From positions 26,250,699-26,314,698 of the forward strand of contig OX463848.1 in the NCBI GenBank assembly GCA_949825065.1: a stretch of 64,000 bases of DNA, read 5' to 3'. Below, piece after piece: positions 42,850 through 54,039 of this stretch. The notes beneath the pieces were generated by a model. That model saw only the letters and a program-made list of their open reading frames with translations, did not search any database and was not told where the DNA came from. Positions within the stretch are counted from its first letter, which is position 1; each line of letters opens with the position of its first letter. The stretch comes from Odontocerum albicorne. Lineage: Eukaryota; Arthropoda; Insecta; Trichoptera; Odontoceridae. Made by a program: the position numbers and the translations under genes.

Positions 42850-42945
42850 TATTTTTATCGGGTAACTTCGGTAATTGAATCTGGAACCCCCGGGTGGAAG
42901 TCAAGCGACTTACCAACTAAACAAGGCTATGGAGGTCGTCAATGA
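42850..42945 (-). repeat. SINE tRNA-like head, reverse
   Basis: The reverse strand begins GACGACCTCCATAGCCTTGT and has TTGGTAAGTCGCTTGACTTC and a B box region CAGATTCAATTACC. The body is absent. Confidence 0.65.
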
Positions 42946-42949
42946 TGTA

Positions 42950-43389
42950 ATGTAAAAATAAAATAATGTTCTATTTTGAAACACTTGTGACCCCAAAGAG
43001 CGCTCCTAGAATTTATTCTAAGTATAACAATAAATTGAGATATAAGCGTCCTGAAATTGAATCTGTCTGGAATTTAATTCAGGACGCCTGGATGCTAAGC
43101 AACTATTTTAACCACAAAGTCACGATCCTTTTCCGACTTAAAATTTAAACATTGGATGACATTGATCAATTCATTTTATGATAAGAGTATCCTGTGCGGA
43201 TTACGAAACGAAATAAATATATCCGGGACAATAATGAATGCCACGGCAATATTATTCCAAATGCACCGACAGCGCACGGCCCTGAAGCGACCCTCCCGAC
43301 ATTACGAGCTGTCAGTGTTGCTTCAGTGTGCTGTACGTTAAACGCATTTTTCGTTGCGTTTTATTTATTTTGTTTGATTCAAAATCATT
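42950..43389 (+). promoter_or_regulatory. 5' flank and untranslated leader of the MADF-BESS gene
   Basis: The last 150 bp before the ATG are GC-richer (CAGCGCACGGCCCTGAAGCG, CCTCCCGACATTACGAGC, TTGCTTCAGTGTGCTGTACG) than the neighbourhood, as expected for a transcribed leader. No TATA box at a convincing position; the start of transcription is not determined. Confidence 0.4.
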
Positions 43390-43522
43390 ATGGATGATGA
43401 AAAATTAATAAAATTTGTGAAACTTCATCGTTCCTTGTACGATATGTCTCATCCTCAATATATGAATCCTAAATATAAACAGAAAATCTGGAAGGAAATA
43501 GGAGACAAGCTGGATGCGACAG
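43390..43522 (+). CDS. MADF-BESS domain protein, exon 1
   Basis: The ATG at 43390 opens 44 codons plus one base, ending ACA-G|GTTAGT, a normal splice donor. It encodes the first half of a MADF (Myb/SANT-like) DNA-binding domain: LIKFVKLHRSLYDMSHPQYM, then KYKQKIWKEIGDKLDAT with the conserved W and basic residues. Joined to 50639-51255 it gives 249 residues. Such proteins are nuclear DNA-binding regulators in insects. The split after G-D-K-L-D-A-T is a usual intron site in the domain. The 7.1-kb intron is filled with transposons. Confidence 0.85.
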
Positions 43523-43551
43523 GTTAGTATTACTTATTTAATTCAACAATA

Positions 43552-43600
43552 AGGTGAATCGGGGTAAGTGCATATACGGGGTAAGTGCATCTAAGCCTTC
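43552..43600. repeat. Subterminal GGGGTAAGTGCA direct repeats, left end
   Basis: CGGGGTAAGTGCATATA and CGGGGTAAGTGCATCTA are spaced about 18 bp, immediately inside the left terminus. The mirrored motif at the right end suggests transposase binding sites. Confidence 0.65.
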
Positions 43601-44235
43601 CAACTTCCATAAATATTATGTTTAAGCACTCATCTACAAAGATCTATTGTAATGAACTAAATTCACACTACAGTAGACAGATAACGCTGTAGCACACACA
43701 GGACCATTATTATTAATGTTCAAATTTTGACGGTTGGTTTTTGTCAACATACGAGTCGGGAGCTCTTTCGTAATTCTTCTGTAACTTTACAATAACTTGT
43801 GCTAAGACATTCAAATTTGGTAAGTGCCTTTCATTCGAATCGTTGTTTGTTTTGTAAATATTCATTTAATAAATATTCAAAAGAATTGTGACTTATAAGA
43901 CTAGATACACTTCCCCCCATAATTTAACATACTGGGGTAAATGCAACTACAATGTGGATGCACTTACCCCCGATATTTTTGTATGGACGGAAATGGAACT
44001 AGTGATGTGCATTACTTTAAAAAAAATAGATTTATTAAAAATATTAATAACTTATATTTTTTTAATTCTTTTATGTACTTTTATGTATTACTCTAATATA
44101 TTATTAACAACATAACGATTTGATTTATTTTAATATTCAACTATCTAGGCATGTTCCTGTATCGATGTAAAATATAAAAAAGAAGTAGTTACTTACCTGT
44201 AAAAACCTTATCTATATTTTTTTACAGAAAGTAAA

Positions 44236-46531
44236 ATGCCTTATACAAAAGAAAAACTTAAGCAGTAGAAGAAGTAAAGAGCGGTCGGATGAGTGGGTAC
44301 CAGGCGGAGAAAAAATTTGAAATACCCAGATTGACTATTTTGTGCCATGTTTCTGGGGGACGTGGGAAAAAATCCACCACGAACGGCACTTCCAGCTGAA
44401 GTTGAAAAAAAATTGGCGGAATCTACATGTTATGTAGAAATATGGATTCGGACATTCTAAAAAGGAAGTGATTGAGTTAGTCGCCAAATATATCGTCAAT
44501 AATAATTTAAAAATTCCCTTTAAAAATGGAATTCCGGGTCATGATTGGTTTATGGGGTTTTCAAAACGGAATAAAAAAACCCCAACCTGTTGAATATGCC
44601 AGAAAAAGAATGTTAGATCCATTTATAATAAATGAATATTTTAATATTTTGACAAATACTATGGAAAAACTAGACCTTAAAAATCGCCCTCATCAAATAT
44701 GGAACTTGGATGAAACAAGTTTCTCGAAAGACCCCAGCAAAACGAAAGCAGTCGAGCTTATTAGATATCCTTCCACCAGAACCATTAGTTCACCAGGAAG
44801 AGACAACACCGCTGTTTTGTTGGGGTGTAACATAGTGCAGGCGGAGACAAATGTCCACCTCTGATTATATTTAAGGGAAAGTATGTGCGGAATGAGTGGA
44901 CTAATCCAGAAAAGTCTTCAGCTACACGGTATGCTGCTACAAAAAATGGATGCATGGAACCAAAATATTTGAAAAATATTTTAAGGATTGTTTCCTTCCA
45001 ACGGTAGGGCAAATTCGTCCAATATTACTTATTTATGATGGCCATAGTACACATACTCGTATAAGTTTAGGCATAATTGAGGAGGCCAGAAAAGAGAATG
45101 TGACGATATTGAAATTACCACCTCGTTCCAGCCATGTACTTCAGCCACTAGACCTTAGTGTAATGAAATCAATGAATGATGCTTGGGACGAGAGCCTCGT
45201 TAAATGGCAATGGTTACATGTAGGTTCGAAACTTCCAAAAAAACATTTTTCGAGAATGCTTACAGGACATTTGGAATAAACTTGATCATCAGATAATAAA
45301 AAATGGGTTCAAAAAAGGTGGGATTCATCCACTAGAAAGAAATGTTATAAATATGCAAAATTTTGATCCTTTAGCTTTATCACGTTTCGAAAAGTATTGA
45401 AATAATTTGAAAAATGGATCGGATATTAGTGAAGCAATATTAATGACAGATTTTGAACATTGTATAGATCAATCCCAAGCGATCGAAAATATATTTAATA
45501 AATCTAGTCACGACCGGGATGAGGAATCAGTGAACACGAAAAGTAATACAGAGCCGTTATCATCTATAGAAAATTTGGACGCAAACTACGAGTATGCTGA
45601 ACCCTCCACCTCAAAACAAATTGTACCTTTTGGAGCACAATTCGATTCACATGTTCAATATTCCGAGCATTCTACTTATACTCCGAAAAATCACTATCTT
45701 ATCCCATTGAAGAAGGTTACAGTTTTAGAAGACATTATGATTAATCCACCTAATTCAGATTTCTTGAGAAGCGATGAATTTTTTCCAGAAAATATACCAG
45801 TCAAACACTCATTTGAAGAACTTGAGTTAAGATGTATAAAGAAAAATGAGCCTCCGAAGGTAAAAAAGACAAAAATTGCACACGGAGCTGAAGTAATAAC
45901 TTATGATGATGTTGTAGAACGTTTAAAAACAAACTGAAGGATTCTAAAAAGAAAATAAGTACTAAAATAAACCTTCGGAAGAACAACAAAAATACTAAAG
46001 TTATTAACAAAAAGAGGACACAAAAATTGGATCATAAAAAATATTTGCAAAACCTCGAGTCATCATCAGAATCAGAAATCAGTGAATGTGAATGGAAATC
46101 AAGGTCTGAAGATGAAAGTGATTATTTCCAAAATATTTTAATGGAAAATGAAATAAACGCAGATTTGAATGAGATTCTGTTGGTAAATAATGATGTTAAC
46201 GAAAAATCGGAAATAAATATACAACAAAATAAAATTTTTGAAAAAAAAAAATGTTGGTGATTGGATACTTGTCAAATTTGTAGCGAAGAAGAGCCTCAAA
46301 CATTACATAGGAAACATTTTAAATATTGATGAAAATAAGAAAATAACTGTCAAATTTGTAAGAAAAGTTTCGCATTTAAGTAAAGAAAATCATAATGTAT
46401 TTTCATATCCGAAAGTTGATGACATATCTGAAATATTTAATGCAGATATTTTGACTATTTTGCCAAAACCCTTTACTGGAAAAAGAGGAGAATTGGTGTT
46501 TAAAATCTCCTTTGATGGTTTTAATATTTAA
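44236..46531 (+). pseudogene. Pogo-like transposase, multiple breaks
   Basis: The ATG at 44236 starts a psq-type helix-turn-helix (MPYTKEKLK, then in the next frame AVEEVKSGRMSGYQAEKKFE and IPRLTILCHVSGGRG). Next KNGIPGHDWFMGFSKRN and ARKRMLDPFIINEYFNILTN follow. The DDE_1 core has IWNLDETSFSKDPSKTK (first aspartate), LLIYDGHSTHTRISL (second) and SSHVLQPLDLSVMKS (third). A C-terminal region ends GDWILVKFVAKKSLKHYIGN...GRRGELVF-like (46260-46531). At least four frameshifts or stops interrupt it. The best whole-protein estimate is about 700 residues. Confidence 0.85.
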
Positions 46532-46841
46532 TAAGTAATTTCATATTCTTAAATAAGTCACTTAAATAATCCAATTTAAATAACAAATAATGTATTTTAC
46601 TTAAGTATTATTTCTTATGTATTTATTTTTCGTCTAATTTATAGACAAAATGTGCCACAAAGTCAGTTTGCGAGTTATTATTTCTACATCTTCATTTTTC
46701 ATTTTGCTTATTCAATATTAGTGTTATCATTTTGAATTTTCAGATAATAATATTATAAACAAACCATATTTTTTTTTGTCCCATCACTAGCAATGAATAG
46801 GTGCACTTACCCCATTCTGCATAATTTCATTTGATATTATA

Positions 46842-48112
46842 TTAGGTAAAGCGAAAAGAAATGTCAATTTTCATTAGGCGTCACGTTGAAACCAGTTTGC
46901 CACCAGTTACCGTTGGGTTAATACGTCGTGGTTGGTATCGTTTTAAAGCTCTATTAATATCCTTTCTGTTTTGGTATTTTTTTTTGGTTTTGGTCCAAAG
47001 TACAAAATGCAAAAGCCAGAGATTGAAGATACACATTTGCGGTATTTTATGCTGTTTTCATTCGATAAAGGATTGAAGTCAAAAGAAGCTACCCAGACCA
47101 TCTGCGATATTTATAGAGTCATATTGAATCCTCGGAAGTGCCAAAGATGGTTACAAAAAATTGAAAGTTGTGAAAGGGAATCGAAGGACAAACCAAAAAT
47201 AGGAAGACCTCTTAAAATCAATTATGACACTTTAAACTCATTAGTGAGGTCCGATCCGCGTAAAACCATCAACGAATTGTCACAAGATATCGGTTGTCCA
47301 TGATCAACAGTGAAGAACTATTTGAAAAGGCTCGGAAAACAAAATAGACAAGGAATTTGGGAGCCGCACGAATTTTCTCCAACGGCCATGGAACAACGAA
47401 TAACAATCTGTTCATCTTCACTCTCCAGATATGAAACTGATCCATTTCTTAGAAAAATTGTTACTGGGGATGAGAAGTGAGTCCTTTACACCAATCCGAG
47501 GAGAGAAAAAAAACAAAAAACAATGGTTTTCGACGAATCAGGTACCTGTGTCTACCCGTCAGCCGACATTGACTCTGAAAAAGGTTTTCCTTTGTGTTTG
47601 TTGGGATATTTTGGAAGTTATTCATTATGAATCACTAAAACCTGGTCAGACTGTTACAGCAGATGTGTATTGTGCCCAATTCGAAAGATTAAAGGCAGAA
47701 CTGCTTAAAAAATGATCAGTTTTAGTAAAGAATCAGAGAAAAATTCTACAACATGATAATGCAAGACCACACGCAGCAAGGATTACACAGGACAAAATAA
47801 GAGAGCTAGATTTAGAAGTTCTGCAGCATCCACCATATTCACCTGATATTGCACCTTTGGATTACCATCTTTTTAAGTCGATGGAACATTCGCTTCGAGA
47901 TAAAAAATCTACGAATGTCGAACAAGTCCGAAATATTTTACCGAAAAACCGCCAGAATTTTACGAATAAGGTATTAAAAAACTGCCTATTCTGTCGAAGA
48001 AGATCATCGGTAACAACGGTAATTATTTAACGGAATAATATTGTATAGTTTTTGTTTAAATCAATTTTTTGTCGCATCAAAAAAAATTGACATTTCTTTC
48101 CGCTGTACCTAA
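46842..48112 (+). mobile_element. Mariner element nested in the pogo-like transposon
   Basis: Ends TTAGGTAAAGCGAAAAGAAA (46842) and the reverse complement of TTAGGTACAGCGGAAAGAAA (ending 48112) are flanked by TA. At 1271 bp it is full length. It is a different lineage from the mariners at 15222, 16349 and 34424. Confidence 0.9.
46971..48030 (+). pseudogene. Mariner transposase, several stops
   Basis: Frames in order: helix-turn-helix (EATQTICDIYRVILNPRKCQ), KIGRPLKINYDTLNSLV linker, RKTINELSQDIGCP then a stop, LRKIVTGDEK (first aspartate), VFLCVCWDILEVIHYESLKP, a stop at 47713, ILQHDNARPHAARITQDK (second aspartate), HPPYSPDIAPLDYHLFKSME (third aspartate). All catalytic blocks are present, but three stops and frame changes inactivate the gene. 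Confidence 0.88.
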
Positions 48113-49064
48113 TATATTAATACCACTATATTTTCTGATTTAAAATATCTAAATTACGTGTTTATTGTGTTTTATTGGATTGGATGTCAAACTTTTCCAT
48201 TATGTTAGCAATTAATAAAACCAAAAGATACAGATGCACTTACCCCGAAGACGGGGTAAGTGCATCTGTCAGGACTTCCTTCGAGAAAATGCTTAAAAAT
48301 CTGGTGATAAAAGAGCAGATAGTCCTCTGGTGATAAACTAATTAAAATATGAAATAGTTGAAGTCCTTCGTATAAAATTTTGAAAACAATGTGATGATCT
48401 TGAGAATGGTTCGATACCTTTGAATTTCATATATTCATTTTATATGGTGCACTTACCCGACTCACCCTACTTGTGCTTATTTATTTAGTTATCATTGCTT
48501 CATTTATTTCCATTATACACACTGCAGTTAAGCAAATTCACCACTGAAGTGAAGTTCTTTCCTGACATCACATGTTGGGCGATTATTCAATGTAAACGTT
48601 ATTTCGGTGCTAAATAAAAAAATTCAACATTGCATTTTTTTAAAGTGAAAAGGTCGAAATTTGTATAAATAGTTAAAGATGTTTTTTATTAATCATCAAG
48701 AAATTCAATTCATTAAAAAAAAATTTTTTTTAAATATGAAAAAAAGATTTCTTTTCATTAGTAGACAGACGATTTTCATATCTAAAAATATTTTACTCCT
48801 CTCTTACCTTCTTCTTAACTAAAATAAATCCTAATTCAGTAAGATTAAATAAATTTCATTAGGCTTTTTTTGTATTTTTTTTTCTATTTTCAAATGGGAT
48901 TGGATTAGTGCCAATTTACATACCTCTTAAGCAACACACCTGTCTACCCCCAAAGGAAAATTGTACCAGAAAAAAGGTCATGATATGTGTATGGTGGGAT
49001 ATTAAGGGTGTGGTATATTATGAAATTTTAAAGTTGAACAATATAATAAATGTCAATACATCTT

Positions 49065-50166
49065 TAGGGTTGCCAACATTACGTCACTGTACCATAAACC
49101 TGAAGATTACCAATATTAGACCAGTATCAATGCAAACCTATAGACAAAAAAGGTGTAAAAAATAACAATATACAACTGTAACATAAGTCTGACAGCGCTA
49201 ATACATATATATTTTTTTTTAATCAGTTTGTCAGTCAATAATAAGTAAAATAAAATAACTACCTAGACCAGGGGTCGGCGGAACGCATTAGCTCTTTTTA
49301 TATACATTTGCGGCTCTTCAACTCCAGCTTCACCAATTATATTTGATACATGGAATAGTTTGCCTGAAACATACGACACAATAAAAGAACTAGTATTTGC
49401 TATTCTCACAATCTTCGGCTCTACCTGTTTATGTGAACAAACATTCTCTTCCATGAATCAAATAAAAAATAAGCTAAGAAACAAATTCACCAATGATAAT
49501 TTACGATCATGTTTAAAATTTAAAATAAGAACTTACTTGCCAGAAATAGCAAAGCTTTTGAAAGCGATGCGAGGTCACCGTTCTAACTAGTAAACTTTAC
49601 AAAGCCCAACTAAAGACTTCTGTTCCGGGGCTTTTAAATAAAAGTAAAATGTTGCACTGTCCATATTAACATTTACTCAAATAGAAAGTTCTGCATTCAC
49701 CAGGTTCACACGCATTCTATTTTGATTAGTCCACTAAACTGATTCAATAATAGAAAAAATGCGTTCTCCTATTACTAACTGGGATAGTCAAAAGCTCTAC
49801 TAATTATTGTTTTTATTTTAAATACATACATCATTTTCGTAAAAATAGCAACTCACATTTTTACGGTGTTGGCGGGTCATTGTTATTTTTTTTGGAATTC
49901 TGGTAAATATTATTTGATGATATTTATTTCATTATATAATCCATCTACATTAATGTTTATTTTTAATATTGATTCAACTTCTAGTATTGTATGTCGTACT
50001 TGATGTTCTCTAAATAATTAAACTAATGGAAATTTAAAAATATTATAATGAAATTTAATTGACACGAACTTTCATTAACATAAATAAATTAGTTAAAAAC
50101 TCGAAGCCCGAAGAATTGTCAAAAAATACAAGTATTTGGGTCAAAATGTTGTTATTGGCAACCCTG
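49065..50166. mobile_element. hAT element nested in the mariner relic
   Basis: TAGGGTTGCCAACA (49065) and the reverse complement of CAGGGTTGCCAATA (ending 50166) are typical hAT ends. A hAT C-terminal coding fragment lies inside in the + orientation. The flanking 8-mers do not match well, so either the duplication has decayed or the ends are slightly off. CAGGGGTCGGCGG at 49268 may be a further hAT end. Confidence 0.6.
49340..49590 (+). pseudogene. hAT transposase C-terminal dimerisation domain
   Basis: FDTWNSLPETYDTIKELVFA, then ILTIFGSTCLCEQTFSSMNQ and KNKLRNKFTNDNLRSCLKFK match the hAT dimerisation region (FGSTYxCEQxFSxMxxIKxxxRxxLxDxxL). The frame ends at 49588. BED finger and catalytic region are absent. 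Confidence 0.8.
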
Positions 50167-50638
50167 TATAAACTGTCATAAATTAAATAATTTAAATCAG
50201 GCATTGGTTTGAAAACAATCATATTTACTGAACAGAAATGAAATTGTTTTTCGCCACAATAATGGCAAACACCATAATAATCACACAAAAAAATTGATTT
50301 ATCTGAAATGGGAAATTTTACAACATCCCCCATACTTCTCCGATTTGACAACTAGCGATTACAATTTATTCTGATTACTTTAAGGGTAAAAGTTTTAAAC
50401 CAAATTCAAGAAAACCATAAATAAGCTTCCCATCCCTAAAAAATTCCCTCTAAAGCCTGAAGATTTGTGTAGGGATGGGAAATACAAATGTACTAAAAGT
50501 TGGGAGAAGGTTATATCTAATAATGAAAGTTGTGTAATTGATTAAATGAACATTGTTTGTTTTAAAATATTAGTCTTTTATTAAAGAAAACACAGTAATT
50601 ACTTTCACATTAACCTAATGTTTTATTTTTATTTTCAG

Positions 50639-51255
50639 GGTCTCAATGCAAAAGTAGATGGCAAAATATCAGGGATCAATTTAGAAAACACTTAAGTAAA
50701 AGAAGAACAAAAAGTGGCGAGTCGACAAAAAATGTAAAATCGTACAAATTTGCAGAAATCATATCCTTCTTATTGCCACATTTTTCTGAAATAGATACAG
50801 GATCAAGTATACAGTATGCAGACTCGAACCAAAATGCTTTAACTTCAGATGAAGACACTAATAATGAAGAATCAAACCATATTCAGCAAGAGTCAAAGTC
50901 ATCTGAAAATAACAATCAAAGTGAATTGAATACAATTAAAACCAGTGAAACTAAAACTTCAAAATTATCATCACAAAAAATATATAAACGAAGATTTCAG
51001 GCACGAGAATCAACATCCACTAAATTAAGAAAGTGTGTTGACGGGAAAACAAAACGCAAGAAAAATAAACACCCAATTGATGCTTTCTTATCTGGAATTG
51101 CTCCGACTCTTAAAATTCTTTCGCCATACAATCAGCATTTAGCAAGAGGAAGCATTTTTTCAGTGGTACACAAGTTAGAATTTCAACAGCTTAAGGAAAG
51201 TTCTTATGCTTCCGTGTCTTCTCCACAAGTATATCTGCAAGACTGTCAAAAATAG
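50639..51255 (+). CDS. MADF-BESS domain protein, exon 2
   Basis: The acceptor TTATTTTTATTTTCAG (50638) is followed by GG-TCT-CAA-TGC, completing Gly45 of exon 1. The MADF domain ends near residue 93 (GSQCKSRWQNIRDQFRKHLS, then KSYKFAEIISFLLPHF). Residues 97-160 are acidic and polar, 160-188 basic (TKRKKNK), a plausible nuclear localisation signal. Residues 189-228 (HPIDAFLSGIAPTLKILSPY) form a BESS motif for protein interaction. Stop at 51253-51255. The total of 249 aa is normal for the family. Confidence 0.88.
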
Positions 51256-51304
51256 AAATATCCAATTTATTGAATAATATTTAAAAAACAATGTAAAAAT
51301 TACA

Positions 51305-51310
51305 AATAAA
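51305..51310 (+). terminator. Polyadenylation signal of the MADF-BESS gene
   Basis: AATAAA lies 50 bp after the stop codon. It is the first canonical signal downstream of the gene. Confidence 0.6.
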
Positions 51311-52722
51311 AAAGAAAAACTACTTCAACATTCCTACTTATTTAAATTAATATTTACCTTGAACTAGAATTTGATGCGTGATAGTCCGTGATGGTCAAGT
51401 GAATCCTTTGTAATCATTATTTTTTATTTCATTTTATTACAATGTATGGTCTTTTATCAACCATTCAAAAAGGTTACAAGAGTAACACTCAAATTAGAAT
51501 TTTGGGTGCGCATGGTCATAAATACAACTTGTCACAAAAATTATAAACATTACATTTATCATATACAAAAGCAGTACATATGCACATCACGCACCAAAAA
51601 TAAAATGCAAATCTGAGACAGGTCAAAATTATAATTAATGTATGGAAGTGAAATGTGGAGTTGAAGAGCAAAATATTTAAACACGTACATATTTAACAAA
51701 TTATCTTAATCTGACTAAAGAGCTGTTCTATATAAACCCTTAAATGTTCTAAAAAACATCAGCATATTGTTTATCAGTGGTAGACTCAGTTGTTTGACTA
51801 CATATCACATGTCTGTCTTTATTATCATATAGCATGGCTTTGTTATTAACTTTTATAATGTATGAAATTTACAAATGTCCATGTTTTGCTATGCTATAAT
51901 TTCGCACATTAAAATCAGCCATAACAAAGGCGTGATTGTGATGGACCCATGATTTTTGGTGAAACAACCAGTCATGGCTGAGTAAATGATCTAGCTCTCA
52001 AAGGCTTTGAATACAATTCTTTCTTATTTGCCCTTTGGTGTCTGTAGAATAACCTCCTTAAATACTTTATAATATGATTATGATATAACAGTGTTATGAA
52101 AATTGTCAATTGACGATTTTTAGTAGTTAAGATACACCATTTTTTTATTTAAAACCACACAGACGATCTTAATCAAACAATTGATGATAAATTCCAACTT
52201 GAAAGTGTGTAGCACAAAACTAAAATATATTAATGTTTATTTGTATTTCAAATCAAATATTTAATCCAGCTTTCTGTTTGTTTCAGATCAAAATGATAAT
52301 TTAGAATAACAAAGGATGATAAATATAAATGACTTATCTGGTATACCAGAAGACAGGAAGGCAAATGATGTTTAGTAAATTAAATATTCAGATAAAAATA
52401 TCATTTTCATTTAAAAGACAAAAATTAATATGTAAAAAGGAGTGTAGATATAAGCAATGAAATTATAACAAGTTATATAAAAATGTGAGACCTCAACATG
52501 ATATATGTGAATTTTAATTTGTATTTTAAAATTTACATGGAATTTTACATAAGCATGAAAATTTATAATCTTTGATAGTGAGATACAGGTTAAATGATAA
52601 AGGAAATTCTAAATGTTTTATATGTCGGATGACAATGCTGAAATTTATGCAAACTTGAAATTATTACTGAACATCGATATGACATTAAAGTATCTTTGAT
52701 AAACAACAGATATACAGCAAGA
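51311..52722. other. Intergenic region between the two host genes
   Basis: AT-rich. LMYGSEMWS-like wording near 51640-51670 is a tiny LINE relic. TTTCTGTTTGTTTCAG at 52270-52285 could be an acceptor for a 5' untranslated exon of the downstream gene. No other feature. Confidence 0.4.
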
Positions 52723-53489
52723 ATGATTCTTCATGGATGTTTAAGCAATTTGAAGAAAATCCTTTTTAAAAATATAACACGTCTATGGACATCTTTTAAA
52801 AATTCTAAATTACAAATTATTAAAGCTATAACATGCCTTACAGCTATTCTAATATTTTTATTATACAATATAAATTTCATACCATCAAAAGGCATTGCAT
52901 GTTTCGAAGAAGAAATCCATGGAGGAATACCTGACATTTTAGATGATGAAAATAATATACCTCCCAAAGGAAAATCTATATTTTTCCACGAAACATCATG
53001 TAATAACGATATAGGAAAAGTTATAAAAATAAATTCAAGACAAGCTTGTGCCGTTGAATCAGCAGCCAAGCTGAATCCCAATTCAACAGTATATTTACTT
53101 TATACTTCACCAGTTACATACCCGAATGTGTCCACATTTTCATCCAGTGAATATGGCATCCTGAGAGAAATACTTAAATACAAAAATATTAAAATAAGAC
53201 GCGTTAAGTTAAAGACTTATGTAGAAAATACTCCGCTGAAAGAATGGTTTTATTCAGGAGAATTAAATAGATCTTCTTATGTCAACTCTCATGCGAGTGA
53301 TGTGCTGAGATTCCTTTCCCTTTGGAAGTACGGAGGAACTTATATGGATTTAGATGTCGTGGTAATGAAGAATTTACAAGAGTTGAAACCAAATTTTGCT
53401 GGTGCTGAGAACAACAATAATGTCGCTGTTGGAGTATTGAATTTTGATTATGACAAGATTGGACGCCATTTTGCAAATTTATGTTTGAA
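52723..53489 (+). CDS. A4GALT-like: Alpha-1,4-glycosyltransferase (A4GALT/A4GNT family), exon 1
   Basis: This enzyme family transfers galactose or N-acetylgalactosamine/glucosamine in alpha-1,4 linkage to glycolipid or glycoprotein acceptors in the Golgi; the exact donor cannot be read from sequence. I take the ATG at 52723; the frame is open further upstream to 52642 but without another ATG. Residues 1-30 are cytosolic, 32-50 a membrane anchor (IIKAITCLTAILIFLLY), 51-84 a stem. The catalytic domain starts SIFFHETSC; SDVLRFLSLWKYGGTYMDLD (192-211) holds the DxD metal site Asp209-x-Asp211. The exon ends TTG-AA|GTAAGT. Full protein 377 aa, usual for the family. Confidence 0.92.
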
Positions 53490-53564
53490 GTAAGTGAAAA
53501 TGCTTATTTATAACTTTTATACTTATCTATTGATTTCCAAATCTGTTAGTATCTGATCTGTGCA

Positions 53565-53645
53565 TGCAGCATCATCATCATTGCTGGGCCTCGTAGTCGA
53601 AAACCCCCCCGCCATTCTAACATCAATGTATGTCTGTGCATGCAA
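53565..53645 (-). repeat. Repeat tail GCTGGGCCTCGTAGT, copy 2
   Basis: CATCATCATCATTGCTGGGC, then CTCGTAGTCGAAAACC and ATTCTAACATCAATGTATG match 11595-11680 in the same orientation. Confidence 0.6.
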
Positions 53646-54039
53646 ACTATCTGTGTCTATAGTAATTAAATCTTACTTGGTGATCTGCTAAAATACTAGC
53701 AAGTTAGTAAATATCTAAATTATCAGACGGATTTTCAAGTCTCAATATGAAATATACTTGGGGATTTTTTATTTGGATGTCATGAATTGTGATAAAAATA
53801 TCTGAGTGACAACCATTTGTTCTACACTTTTACTTCACTGAAAATTATTTAAGATGTAAAAATATTAATTTATTTAGACTGGCTATTTGTAGAACAAACT
53901 TTCAGTGCTCTATATATATTTGTCCCTTTTGAATAGAGCTGTAAATGACATCTACTTTTCAGATGATTATTAAAGTTAGAATGTTAAGAATTTTTAGTGA
54001 TGATACAATGTTATATTCTTCTTCAACGTTCCTCTTCTC

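Larger units (their letters stand above)
43552..48467 (+). mobile_element. Pogo-like (DDE_1) DNA transposon in the MADF gene intron
   Basis: It starts AGGTGAATCGGGGTAAGTGC (43552) and ends with the reverse complement of GGGTGAGTCGGGTAAGTGCA (48467), flanked by TA at both sides (43550-43551, 48468-48469). After removing the nested mariner it is about 3.6 kb. GGGGTAAGTGCA-type words recur inside near 43562, 43580, 43935, 43960, 46800, 48235 and 48250. The transposase is broken, so this copy is inactive. Confidence 0.88.
48900..50420 (+). pseudogene. Decayed mariner split by a hAT element
   Basis: Left part (48905-49064): PIYIPLKQHTCLPPKENCTR, then VMICVWWDIKGVVYYEILKL. Right part (50170-50420): HHN-like DDE block in broken frames and HPPYFSDLTTSDYNLF (50324-50371). 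The parts are consecutive blocks of one mariner transposase. The N-terminus and ends are lost. Confidence 0.65.

Noticed and set aside
48236..48264. Rho-independent-type hairpin terminator
   Set aside because: The inverted ACTTACCCCG/CGGGGTAAGT pair belongs to the pogo-like element's repeated motif; bacterial terminators are not expected here.
52696..52722. Upstream start of the glycosyltransferase at a TTG codon
   Set aside because: The frame is open there but lacks ATG; the first ATG is at 52723.
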